Of a DNA stretch of 15,912 bases, positions 1-6,343 are shown one piece after another. Each line of letters starts with the position of its first letter. Positions within the stretch are counted from its first letter, which is position 1. This stretch comes from Campylobacteraceae bacterium (GTDB lineage: Bacteria > Campylobacterota > Campylobacteria > Campylobacterales > Sulfurovaceae). A program made the position numbers and the translations under genes. The notes under the pieces are model-generated. The model made no database searches. It worked only from the letters and a program-made list of their open reading frames with translations, and had not been told where the DNA came from. Location: assembly GCA_027030605.1 (NCBI GenBank), contig JALVEV010000035.1, positions 1 through 15,912 of the forward strand, given 5' to 3'.

Positions 1-1
1 T

Positions 2-604
2 ATTGTAGATACAGATATTATTCACACTATTGACAATCCTTACTCAGAGGTTGGTGGACTAGCTATTCTATATGGTAACTTAGCTGAACAAGGAGCTGTT
101 ATTAAAACAGCAGGAATTACAGGTGAACGTGTCTTTACAGGAACTGCTGTCTGCTTTAACTCACAAGATGAGGCAATAGAGGGTATCTTAGCAGGAAAAG
201 TAAAAGCTGGTAATGTAGTAGTTATTCGCTACGAAGGACCACGTGGTGGACCTGGAATGCAAGAGATGTTGAGTCCAACAAGTCTTATTATGGGTATGGG
301 TCTAGGTGATAAAGTCGCTCTTATTACCGATGGTCGCTTCTCTGGAGCAACAAGAGGAGCTAGTATTGGTCATGTAAGCCCAGAAGCTGCTGAGGGTGGT
401 ATGATTGCTCTACTTGAAGATGGAGATGAGATTCATATTGATGTAGATAAGTATATTTTAGAGGTTCGTCTATCTGATGAGGAGATTGCAAAGAGAAGAG
501 AGAACTTTACACCAATAGTAAAACCTCTTAAGAGTAAATGGTTAAGACAATATAGAGCCTTAGTAACCAATGCAAGTTCAGGAGCTGTTTTAGAAGCAGA
601 TTAA
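2..604 (+). CDS. ilvD: Dihydroxy-acid dehydratase, 3' part (partial at left edge)
   Basis: C-terminal 200 residues of IlvD, open to the left edge; the first complete codon is at base 2. IlvD dehydrates 2,3-dihydroxy-3-methylbutanoate or -pentanoate to the 2-keto acid in valine, isoleucine and leucine synthesis, using an Fe-S cluster in the cytoplasm. Visible family signatures are NPYSEVGGLAILYGNLA near the start, the PRGGPGMQEM segment (about 239-268) and ITDGRFSGATRG with GHVSPEA soon after (about 322-387), all typical of the IlvD/Edd C-terminal domain. The ATG at 257 is internal to this conserved domain and is not a start. The gene ends in TAA and is followed within 5 bp by an inverted-repeat region; it converges on the Sel1 gene. 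A sugar-acid dehydratase (Edd) is less likely because the motifs read as IlvD. Composition is GC-richer than the surrounding genes, as expected for a conserved metabolic gene. Confidence 0.95.
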   Translation: MVDTDIIHTIDNPYSEVGGLAILYGNLAEQGAVIKTAGITGERVFTGTAVCFNSQDEAIEGILAGKVKAGNVVVIRYEGPRGGPGMQEMLSPTSLIMGMGLGDKVALITDGRFSGATRGASIGHVSPEAAEGGMIALLEDGDEIHIDVDKYILEVRLSDEEIAKRRENFTPIVKPLKSKWLRQYRALVTNASSGAVLEAD

Positions 605-608
605 AAAA

Positions 609-651
609 CTCGTTTGCTTGTTCCCACCGTCTCGGTGGGAATATATACGAG
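609..651. terminator. Perfect hairpin after ilvD, possible terminator
   Basis: TTCCCACCG (621-629) and CGGTGGGAA (633-641) form a perfect 9-bp stem with a TCT loop. An outer CTCGT (609-613) / ACGAG (647-651) stem can extend it across small internal loops. It lies between convergent genes, so it could stop transcription from either side. There is no classical U-run directly after the stem on +, so terminator function is inferred. It is also unit 1 of the inverted repeat pair annotated separately. Confidence 0.5.
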
Positions 652-717
652 AATGCGACATAGTAAAAAATAAAAATATATTTAAATATGCATTCCCACC
701 GAGGACGGATGGGAACC
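620..717. repeat. Inverted pair of REP-like hairpin units (REPIN-like)
   Basis: Two copies of one imperfect palindromic unit lie head-to-head in the ilvD/Sel1 gap. Unit 1 (620-648, forward) reads GTTCCCACCGTC then TCGGTGGGAATATATAC. Unit 2 (687-717) read on the minus strand gives GTTCCCATCCGTC then CTCGGTGGGAATGCATA. They differ by a bulged base and a few tail bases. Each forms its own hairpin; unit 2 pairs TTCCCA 693-698 with TGGGAA 710-715 and CCG 699-701 with CGG 706-708. The spacer carries the 12-bp palindrome ATATTTAAATAT (678-689). The two units can also pair with each other into one long hairpin. The arrangement matches the REPIN architecture mobilised by RAYT transposases; no RAYT gene is in this window. 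Confidence 0.7.
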
Positions 718-726
718 AGCTAAATT

Positions 727-1683
727 CTAATCTTCCCCTCTAAATAAATCTCCTAGATGTTTACAACTTTGACTCTGTCCACGATTACATGCTTTTTCAA
801 AATAGTCTCTTGCTTTTTCATTTTCACCTAGTTTTTCATAATAGAGTCCTACTTTGTAGCACATGGTTCCACCTTGAGTTGAGAGGTTACAAGCTTTGGT
901 TGCCTCTTGTAGTTCTGTTTGAGTTGAAATTGCTTGAATTTTGTTACCCAATACACTCTCTAAACGGTTACAACTTGGAGCATCACCTAAATCACATGCT
1001 TTTCTATAGAAACTTCTTGCTCTAACATCTTGCTTTCTTCTCTCATAAAGATAGGCTAAATTGTTACACCCTGAGGCTTCACCCATATCACAAGCATCAG
1101 CATAAAGAGACATTGCCTCTCTTATATCTCTCTTTACATATTTGCCATGTTCATACATAAATCCAAGGTCATTACACCCTGCACCTATACCATTGTTACA
1201 AGCTTTTTTAAAGTAGTAAGCAGCATTATAGTAATTTCTCTTTGTACCCTCTCCATGAAAATACATTGAACCAACATTATAACACGCTTCCATCTCTCCA
1301 TACTTACAAGCCTTTTTATAGAGTTTAAGTGCTTTCCAGTTATTACGCTCAATACCTCGCCCTTTATTTAACATAAAGGCTAAGTTGTTACACCCTGCTC
1401 CATGCTCTAAAGCACAGGCCTTTGTATAGTACTTCACAGCTGCTTCATAGTTGACAGAGACATCATTCCCTGTTTGATACATATCTCCCAGCTTATTACA
1501 TACTTCTGCATCTTGTAGTTCACATGCACGTTTATAGTACTCTACTGATTTTGAATCATTCTCAATCAGTGTAGAAATTTTATCAACTGAAGAGATATTA
1601 CTCCATATCTTATCCCAAAACAGAACACCTAGAATAATAAGTAGTAGCAAGATTGCGGTAATGACAAATTTTTTGTTAAACAT
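727..1683 (-). CDS. Sel1-repeat (Hcp-like cysteine-rich) periplasmic or membrane-anchored protein
   Basis: 318 aa. Residues 1-23 are a hydrophobic signal/anchor (MFNKKFVITAILLLLIILG) with no lipobox cysteine. The rest is a solenoid of about eight Sel1/TPR-like repeats with the pattern Y-x-K-A-C ... C-x-x-L-G-x-M-Y. Almost every repeat carries two cysteines eight positions apart (for example CELQDAEVC, CALEHGAGC, CKYGEMEAC, CNNGIGAGC, CDMGEASGC, CDLGDAPSC, CNRGQSQSC). That layout is the hallmark of Helicobacter cysteine-rich (Hcp) proteins, where each pair is a disulfide, so the domain is almost certainly extracytoplasmic. Repeat 7 is atypical (CNLSTQGGTMC, ten apart) and follows an irregular linker. 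Sel1 solenoids bind peptides or act as scaffolds; the partner is unknown. The ATG at 1683 has AAGGAT about 6 nt upstream and the promoter at 1761-1789. It is monocistronic, convergent with ilvD and divergent from the NlpC/P60 gene. Confidence 0.85.
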   Translation of the reverse strand: MFNKKFVITAILLLLIILGVLFWDKIWSNISSVDKISTLIENDSKSVEYYKRACELQDAEVCNKLGDMYQTGNDVSVNYEAAVKYYTKACALEHGAGCNNLAFMLNKGRGIERNNWKALKLYKKACKYGEMEACYNVGSMYFHGEGTKRNYYNAAYYFKKACNNGIGAGCNDLGFMYEHGKYVKRDIREAMSLYADACDMGEASGCNNLAYLYERRKQDVRARSFYRKACDLGDAPSCNRLESVLGNKIQAISTQTELQEATKACNLSTQGGTMCYKVGLYYEKLGENEKARDYFEKACNRGQSQSCKHLGDLFRGED

Positions 1684-1760
1684 AAGAGTATCCTTTTTAG
1701 CTAACTTGTAAAATAAAATTAAATATGCAGTTAATTTTTGTTCTACAAATCATAATTAAA

Positions 1761-1789
1761 AGAATATCTCATTTTCAATTTTCTGTCAA
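1761..1789 (-). promoter_or_regulatory. Sigma70-type promoter of the Sel1 gene
   Basis: On the minus strand TTGACA (plus 1784-1789) is a perfect -35, followed by exactly 17 bp and TATTCT (plus 1761-1766) as -10. The predicted start is near 1754, about 70 nt before the ATG. The 12-bp palindrome AAGAATATTCTT (1788-1799) abuts and overlaps the -35 and could be an operator. This is the only consensus -35 I found in the window. Confidence 0.6.
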
Positions 1790-1961
1790 GAATATTCTTC
1801 AAATCTGTCTAAATAATAACTAATAGAATTATCTAATAATTATAAACATGTTCAATAAATTTAAAAATGATATTTAATAGGGAATATTATTAAATTATTA
1901 TTTTTTTTTTAAAATTGATTTTTTTTTTAATTTTTTCATGCTTGCACCCCTATTTACTCGT

Positions 1962-1967
1962 TATACT
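1962..1967 (+). promoter_or_regulatory. -10 box (TATACT) just before the lipoprotein start
   Basis: TATACT sits 6 nt before the ATG at 1974, with T-runs upstream and no recognisable -35. If used, transcription would start at about 1974, giving a leaderless mRNA; there is no Shine-Dalgarno sequence before this ATG. The same TATACT hexamer precedes the two transpeptidase genes at 2715 and 4557. Confidence 0.4.
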
Positions 1968-1973
1968 AAACTC

Positions 1974-2645
1974 ATGAAAAAGAACAAATTATTAAATATC
2001 ACTATTATTCACACACTTCTACTGTTTTCAGCCTGTTCTACTAATGAGGAGAAAATTAAACCACAATTTAAACCTCAACAAGTATCTATTTATAATCTTA
2101 TGGGTATTGCAGAACCTGTTCAAACTCCTCACTATAGAGAACAGAGTCAAGAAAATATTGTCCAAGATATAGAGTATATATCATATCGACAAAATAAAAC
2201 ACCAAGTATAAGGATACCTTCTGAACCAAACCCTTATCAAGTGATAAAAAAGATAGAGTATCGTGCAAAAAGCTTTTTAGGAACACCCTATGTTTGGGGT
2301 GCTACTGGTCCTGACAAGTTTGACTGCTCTGGCTTTACTCAATGGGTTTATCGCGATGTAGGAATTAATATACCAAGAGTCTCAAGAGACCAAGCACGAG
2401 TGGGAAAATTTGTATCATTCAACGAACTCCAACCAGGAGACATGATGTTTTTTGATACACACAAAAAACGAACAGGAAGAGTAAGTCATGTAGGTATCTA
2501 TTTAGGGGCTGGTAATTTTATTCATGCAAGTTCTGCTGGAAAAAAAGTAGTTATATATAACTTCTATGAAAAACCTTTCTATAAGGAGCGTTTTTTATGG
2601 GGAAGACGCGTAGTAAATAATAATTTTCACTACGCATCGAATTAA
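1974..2645 (+). CDS. NlpC/P60-family peptidoglycan endopeptidase, lipoprotein
   Basis: 223 aa from ATG 1974. I prefer this start to ATG 1938 because it puts a normal signal (KK, then a hydrophobic stretch) at the N-terminus, ending in a FSAC lipobox with the lipidated cysteine near residue 21. A variable linker of about 70 residues follows, then the NlpC/P60 domain (about 95-215). The catalytic triad is visible: Cys118 in DCSGF, His172 in SHVGIY and His184 in FIHAS; GTPYVWGATGPDKFDCSGF and LQPGDMMFF are classic family signatures. Such enzymes cut D-Glu/mDAP (or mDAP/D-Ala) bonds in peptidoglycan stem peptides, as E. coli Spr/MepS does; this one would be a membrane-anchored periplasmic hydrolase. 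It lies 120 bp upstream of two L,D-transpeptidase genes on the same strand, consistent with a wall-remodelling cluster. The exact bond cleaved cannot be read from sequence. Confidence 0.88.
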   Translation: MKKNKLLNITIIHTLLLFSACSTNEEKIKPQFKPQQVSIYNLMGIAEPVQTPHYREQSQENIVQDIEYISYRQNKTPSIRIPSEPNPYQVIKKIEYRAKSFLGTPYVWGATGPDKFDCSGFTQWVYRDVGINIPRVSRDQARVGKFVSFNELQPGDMMFFDTHKKRTGRVSHVGIYLGAGNFIHASSAGKKVVIYNFYEKPFYKERFLWGRRVVNNNFHYASN

Positions 2646-2701
2646 ACTTAACATTTTTTATTATTATTTAAGGTTATTTAGGCTTTTACTCTTTTTTATT
2701 C

Positions 2702-2720
2702 TTTTTTTTTTTGATATACT
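2702..2720 (+). promoter_or_regulatory. T11 tract plus TATACT -10, promoter of first L,D-transpeptidase
   Basis: A run of 11 T (2702-2712) is followed by GA and TATACT (2715-2720). The predicted start is near 2727, giving a 5' leader of about 38 nt that contains the AAGG ribosome site at 2757-2760. There is no -35; the T-rich upstream stretch is typical of Campylobacterota sigma70 promoters. Confidence 0.5.
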
Positions 2721-2765
2721 CATAGTTCAATTTATTAACTCACCCAGAGATTAAAAAAGGTTCCT

Positions 2766-4511
2766 GTGCGTTTATTCAAAAATATTCTATTTATTCTTTT
2801 AACTACTGCTCTAGCAGTTGTTCTTGAAGCTGTTACTCTCTCTTCTACAGAAGAGTTAAATGAGATTAATGATAAGTTTCAACAAGCAACTGTCAATCAT
2901 AAAAAATATGATAATAGTGTCACGTTTACTCAAATAATCTATGATGAAAAAAGTGTTAAAGCACTCATGTCTAAAATTATTACGAATGAAGCTCAAACAT
3001 TTACTCACATATCTAACAAAGAGTTTATTCAAGATGTCTATCAACGAAATGAGTATCGTCCAATATGGTTTGACTATAAAGGGATTAGAAAAGCAGCTGT
3101 ATATGACCTCTTTAATAATATAAAAAAGGATGATACACTAGAAAATTCAGGACCAATCCGAAAAAACTATAGAACGCTAAAAAAAGAGATAGCCTCAACA
3201 AAAAAACGTACTCTTGACCATGAGCTTGAGTTAGATTTAAAGCTAACAAGCCTCTACTATAGATTTATGAAACATCATCTTTATGGAGCTATTAACTGGT
3301 GGTCTTTTCAACGGAAACTTTCATCCTTAAGACGAAATCATATTGCAGCAAACTGGGTAACCAATACTCCAAAATATGATATTGCAGATATGCTTCTACG
3401 CTATAAAATCTCTTATGTTGTAGGTATTACAACTCCAAGTAGTTTTAACTACAAAAAACTATATAAAGAGCTTTCAAGATTAAGAAGAGTTCAAGAACGT
3501 GGAGGATGGAAAAAGATTCCAAAATCTTCACAATTACGTTATGGACGCTCTGGAAAAGTTGTGAAACAACTAGCACAGAGGCTTCAAAGTGAAGGAGACT
3601 ACCTCTGTTCAAATATAACTTCAAGATATGATAATTGTCTTAAAAAATCAGTTAAGCATTTTCAAAAACGTCATGGGTTAGCACAAACAGGAACCATAAA
3701 CAGTGCCACACGAAAGAGACTAAATCTTTCTGTTAATTGGAAAATTAAAAAAGTTCTTCTTAATTTAGATAGAATTAAACGCCTTCCTGACCAACCAGAA
3801 GACCGATATGTAATGGTAAATATTCCAGAATTTAGGCTATTTTACCGTGAGAACAATCAACAGAAGCTAAGCATGAGAGTTGTTGTAGGAGATAAAAAGC
3901 ACCATACACCTATCTTCTCTAATAAAATCTCATTTATTGTACTTAACCCCTATTGGCTCATTCCTGATAGTATTGTTCAAAAAGAGATGATTCCAAAGAT
4001 GTTAAAGAATCCAAACTATTTAAAGGAGAAAGGTTATGAGGTTAGAACAAGTTATTCACTTAAGAGACCTCCTATAGATGCAAGCAAGGTTGATTGGGCA
4101 AAAGTCTTACGAACAGGACAGACAAAAAAGTATAAATTTTCACAACCACCAGGAAAGAAGAATGCCTTAGGAAAAATTAAGTTTAAATTCCCAAATCAGT
4201 TTGCTGTCTATCTTCATGATACACCTGCAAAAAAATATTTTAAAAAGGGCTTTAGAGCCTTCTCACATGGCTGTATTCGAATAGCAGAACCTAGAGCATT
4301 TTTAGCAACTTTTGCAAAACATGAACGGGGTATTAACTACAACCATGCAAAACGTATTTTACAAGGTAAAACAAAAACACAATATAACCTCTCTCAACCT
4401 GTACCTGTACATATTGTCTATCTGACAGCTCGTGTTAAACGTGATGGTTTGCTTTACTACTTCCCTGATGTTTACGGATATGACGCAAAACAGACTAGAA
4501 CTATTCATTAA
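2766..4511 (+). CDS. LdtD/YcbB-type L,D-transpeptidase (first of a tandem pair)
   Basis: 581 aa, close to the length of E. coli LdtD (about 615). GTG start with AAAAAGG 5 nt upstream. An N-terminal signal peptide (residues 1 to about 22) is followed by the family scaffold domain with FIQDVYQRNEYRPIWFDY (about 86-103), then a PG_binding_1 module (about 265-320, ending in FQKRHGL ... RKRLNLSV), then the YkuD catalytic domain (about 345-520). The active site is HDTP followed by SHGCIR, with His501 and nucleophile Cys503. The reaction is formation of 3-3 cross-links between mDAP residues, or lipoprotein attachment, in the periplasm. Cys281 and Cys291 in the peptidoglycan-binding module are conserved in the downstream paralogue and could form a disulfide. 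Transcribed from its own TATACT promoter; a hairpin after the stop (4528-4554) may end the transcript. A carboxypeptidase role (as for YkuD proteins Csd6/Pgp2) is possible but the domain layout fits LdtD better. Confidence 0.9.
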   Translation: MRLFKNILFILLTTALAVVLEAVTLSSTEELNEINDKFQQATVNHKKYDNSVTFTQIIYDEKSVKALMSKIITNEAQTFTHISNKEFIQDVYQRNEYRPIWFDYKGIRKAAVYDLFNNIKKDDTLENSGPIRKNYRTLKKEIASTKKRTLDHELELDLKLTSLYYRFMKHHLYGAINWWSFQRKLSSLRRNHIAANWVTNTPKYDIADMLLRYKISYVVGITTPSSFNYKKLYKELSRLRRVQERGGWKKIPKSSQLRYGRSGKVVKQLAQRLQSEGDYLCSNITSRYDNCLKKSVKHFQKRHGLAQTGTINSATRKRLNLSVNWKIKKVLLNLDRIKRLPDQPEDRYVMVNIPEFRLFYRENNQQKLSMRVVVGDKKHHTPIFSNKISFIVLNPYWLIPDSIVQKEMIPKMLKNPNYLKEKGYEVRTSYSLKRPPIDASKVDWAKVLRTGQTKKYKFSQPPGKKNALGKIKFKFPNQFAVYLHDTPAKKYFKKGFRAFSHGCIRIAEPRAFLATFAKHERGINYNHAKRILQGKTKTQYNLSQPVPVHIVYLTARVKRDGLLYYFPDVYGYDAKQTRTIH

Positions 4512-4527
4512 TTACTGTTTTTAATAA

Positions 4528-4554
4528 AAAAAGTTGTTTTCTTGGCAACTTTTT
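4528..4554 (+). terminator. Weak terminator-like hairpin between the transpeptidase genes
   Basis: AAAAAGTTG (4528-4536) pairs with CAACTTTTT (4546-4554) over a 9-nt loop, and the stem ends in a T-run. It is AT-rich but has the form of an intrinsic terminator after the first transpeptidase gene. It also spans the TTGTTT (4534-4539) that would be the -35 of the next promoter. Confidence 0.45.
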
Positions 4555-4562
4555 ACTATACT
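4534..4562 (+). promoter_or_regulatory. Promoter of second L,D-transpeptidase
   Basis: TTGTTT (4534-4539), a 17-bp spacer and TATACT (4557-4562). The predicted start is near 4569, giving a 25-nt leader that carries AGGGG (4581-4585), 8 nt before the ATG at 4594. Confidence 0.5.
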
Positions 4563-4593
4563 AAGTCCTTGAAATACTTTAGGGGCTTGAGTA

Positions 4594-6288
4594 ATGACAA
4601 CTATACAAAAAACTTTTCTTTTTCTTCTCTTTGTAACATTATCGTCACATGCTACAGTTAATAATGAGCTAAATAGTTCAGAAGCACTTAAAATGGCTTT
4701 TATAAAAACACCAACAACACTTTTAAAAAATGTTCCACAGAAACATTTTTTAAAGAGATTTTATAAAAGAAATCACTATCAAACACTTTGGATAAAAGAT
4801 AACAAAATTAATAAAAAGAAAGCAGATGAGTTAATCAGACTCATTAAAAATGACCCTACCCTTAGTCAAAAAGGATTACTATATAACACCTCTATCCAGC
4901 TAGAAAAGACACTAGAGACAAATGCTTCACAAGAGCAGATATTACGTAGAGAGCTTAAACTCACCTCTCTTTACAATAATTTCTTAGCCCATATGCTCTA
5001 TGGAGAGATTAAATGGAAACAGTTTAAATATAAACTTCACTCATTAAAAAAGAGACATATCAATGGTAGCTGGGTAAAGTATAAAGCACCTCAAAAAATC
5101 AATGACCTATTGCTAAAACCAGATATTAACCAGACAATAGAAGATATAACACCCAAATATTTTGGTTATAAAGCACTTCTTCAAGGGTTAAAAAAATTAA
5201 AAAAAATCAAAGAGAATGGAGGATGGGACAGACTACCACCTTTTAAAACATTAAAATTAGGAAGCAGTGGAGATATTGTCAAAAAACTACGTACACGATT
5301 AATTCAATCTGGAGACTATACTCTCTGTGAAGAGAATATTACCACACCTCTCCCTCAAGAGAATAATAGTAGTGATACTCCACATATTAATAAAGAGGCA
5401 CTCTTTGATGAGTGTCTAGAACAAGCTGTTAAAAAATTTCAAAAACGTCATGGCTTAGCCGTTGATGGTGTAGTTGGGAAGGGGACACAAAAAGCACTTA
5501 GTCTATCAGTAGATGATAAGATTAGAAAAGTACTACTCAATCTTGACCGAATTAAATGGCTTCCAAGAGAGGAGGAGAAACGCTATATCATTGTTAATCT
5601 ACCAGAGTTTATGCTTCACTATATTGAAGATAACCAAACTAAACAGGAGTTACGTGTGATAGTAGGTGACAAACGCCACCCTACTCCTATTTTTAGCCAC
5701 TACATCTCCTATATTGTTCTCAACCCCTATTGGAAAGTTCCTGAGGGTATTGTACGACGAGAAATTATTCCACATATGGTCAAAGACCCTAGATATTTAA
5801 GAAAACAGGGGCTAGAGGCACACCGAACTTGGGATGAAAACTCACGTATTATAAATACCTCCTCTCTCTATTGGAAAGATTATCTCTACGGTAGACAAAA
5901 GTTTCCCTATAGACTTATGCAACCACCAGGACCAAAGAATGCATTAGGAAAGATGAAATTTAAATTTCCAAATAGATTTTCGGTCTATCTTCACGATACA
6001 CCAACACGTCATCTGTTTAAAAAATCTTTTAGAGCCTACTCTCATGGTTGTGTACGACTCTCACAACCTCAAAAGCTCTTAGAGACTATTGCAGGGTTCA
6101 ACAAAAATATAAATATTAGGAAAGCAAAAAAAACTCTAAAAGGAAAACGTAAAAAACAGCTAAATATGAGTGAAAAGTTACGTATTCACCTTGTCTACCT
6201 AACAGCAGGACTCAACAGCAATGGTGAACTAGAGTTCAGAGATGACCTCTATAACTATGATAAATATCAAAAACGTATTGTGCGTTAA
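4594..6288 (+). CDS. LdtD/YcbB-type L,D-transpeptidase (second of a tandem pair)
   Basis: 564 aa; ATG with AGGGG ribosome site 8 nt upstream. Signal peptide at residues 1 to about 20 (FLFLLFVTLSSHA). Same order as its neighbour: scaffold domain with FLKRFYKRNHYQTLWIKD (about 50-67), PG_binding_1 (about 225-305) and YkuD (about 330-505) with HDTP, then SHGCVR giving His484 and nucleophile Cys486. Shared phrases such as KKFQKRHGLA, RKVLLNLDRIK, FSVYLHDTP and QPPGPKNALGKMKFKFPN show a tandem duplication. The main difference is about 19 extra residues between the two conserved cysteines of the peptidoglycan-binding module (Cys245 and Cys274, 28 apart on the count used here, against 9 between Cys281 and Cys291 in the neighbour). 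It probably makes or edits mDAP-mDAP cross-links in the periplasm. The pair may differ in timing, substrate or acceptor; this cannot be read from sequence. Confidence 0.9.
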   Translation: MTTIQKTFLFLLFVTLSSHATVNNELNSSEALKMAFIKTPTTLLKNVPQKHFLKRFYKRNHYQTLWIKDNKINKKKADELIRLIKNDPTLSQKGLLYNTSIQLEKTLETNASQEQILRRELKLTSLYNNFLAHMLYGEIKWKQFKYKLHSLKKRHINGSWVKYKAPQKINDLLLKPDINQTIEDITPKYFGYKALLQGLKKLKKIKENGGWDRLPPFKTLKLGSSGDIVKKLRTRLIQSGDYTLCEENITTPLPQENNSSDTPHINKEALFDECLEQAVKKFQKRHGLAVDGVVGKGTQKALSLSVDDKIRKVLLNLDRIKWLPREEEKRYIIVNLPEFMLHYIEDNQTKQELRVIVGDKRHPTPIFSHYISYIVLNPYWKVPEGIVRREIIPHMVKDPRYLRKQGLEAHRTWDENSRIINTSSLYWKDYLYGRQKFPYRLMQPPGPKNALGKMKFKFPNRFSVYLHDTPTRHLFKKSFRAYSHGCVRLSQPQKLLETIAGFNKNINIRKAKKTLKGKRKKQLNMSEKLRIHLVYLTAGLNSNGELEFRDDLYNYDKYQKRIVR

Positions 6289-6305
6289 ACATAAAATAAC
6301 CATAA

Positions 6306-6336
6306 TATGCTAAAATAGCCTAAAAAAATTAGGCTA
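6306..6336 (+). promoter_or_regulatory. -10 box and 5'-leader hairpin upstream of mutS7
   Basis: TATGCT (6306-6311) is a plausible -10. Directly after it TAGCCTAA (6316-6323) and TTAGGCTA (6329-6336) form a perfect 8-bp stem with an A5 loop, ending 7 nt before the TTG start. The only purine-rich ribosome-site candidate (AGG, 6331-6333) lies inside the stem. The hairpin could restrain translation, or be a weak terminator of the upstream transpeptidase gene. Confidence 0.4.
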
Positions 6337-6343
6337 TAGACTT

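Larger units (their letters stand above)
1684..1973. other. AT-rich divergent intergenic region
   Basis: About 290 bp between the Sel1 gene (-) and the lipoprotein gene (+). It holds the Sel1 promoter at 1761-1789, the palindrome AAGAATATTCTT at 1788-1799, two T10 runs (1901-1910 and 1919-1928), a T6 run (1931-1936) and a TATACT -10 box at 1962-1967. I see no small gene or structured RNA here. An ATG at 1938 extends the lipoprotein frame by 12 codons but is not favoured as its start. Confidence 0.6.

Noticed and set aside
609..717. Inverted repeats after ilvD as a short CRISPR remnant
   Set aside because: Only two units, in opposite orientation and without spacer-like regularity; REPIN-like organisation fits better.
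789..1025. Plus-strand reading frame of 78 codons inside the Sel1 gene
   Set aside because: It is antisense to a well-supported Sel1-repeat frame, has no ribosome site and shows no recognisable domain.
1938..1973. ATG 1938 as start of the NlpC/P60 gene
   Set aside because: It puts 12 polar and proline-containing residues before an otherwise normal lipoprotein signal, lies in a T-run without a ribosome site, and has the -10 box inside it.
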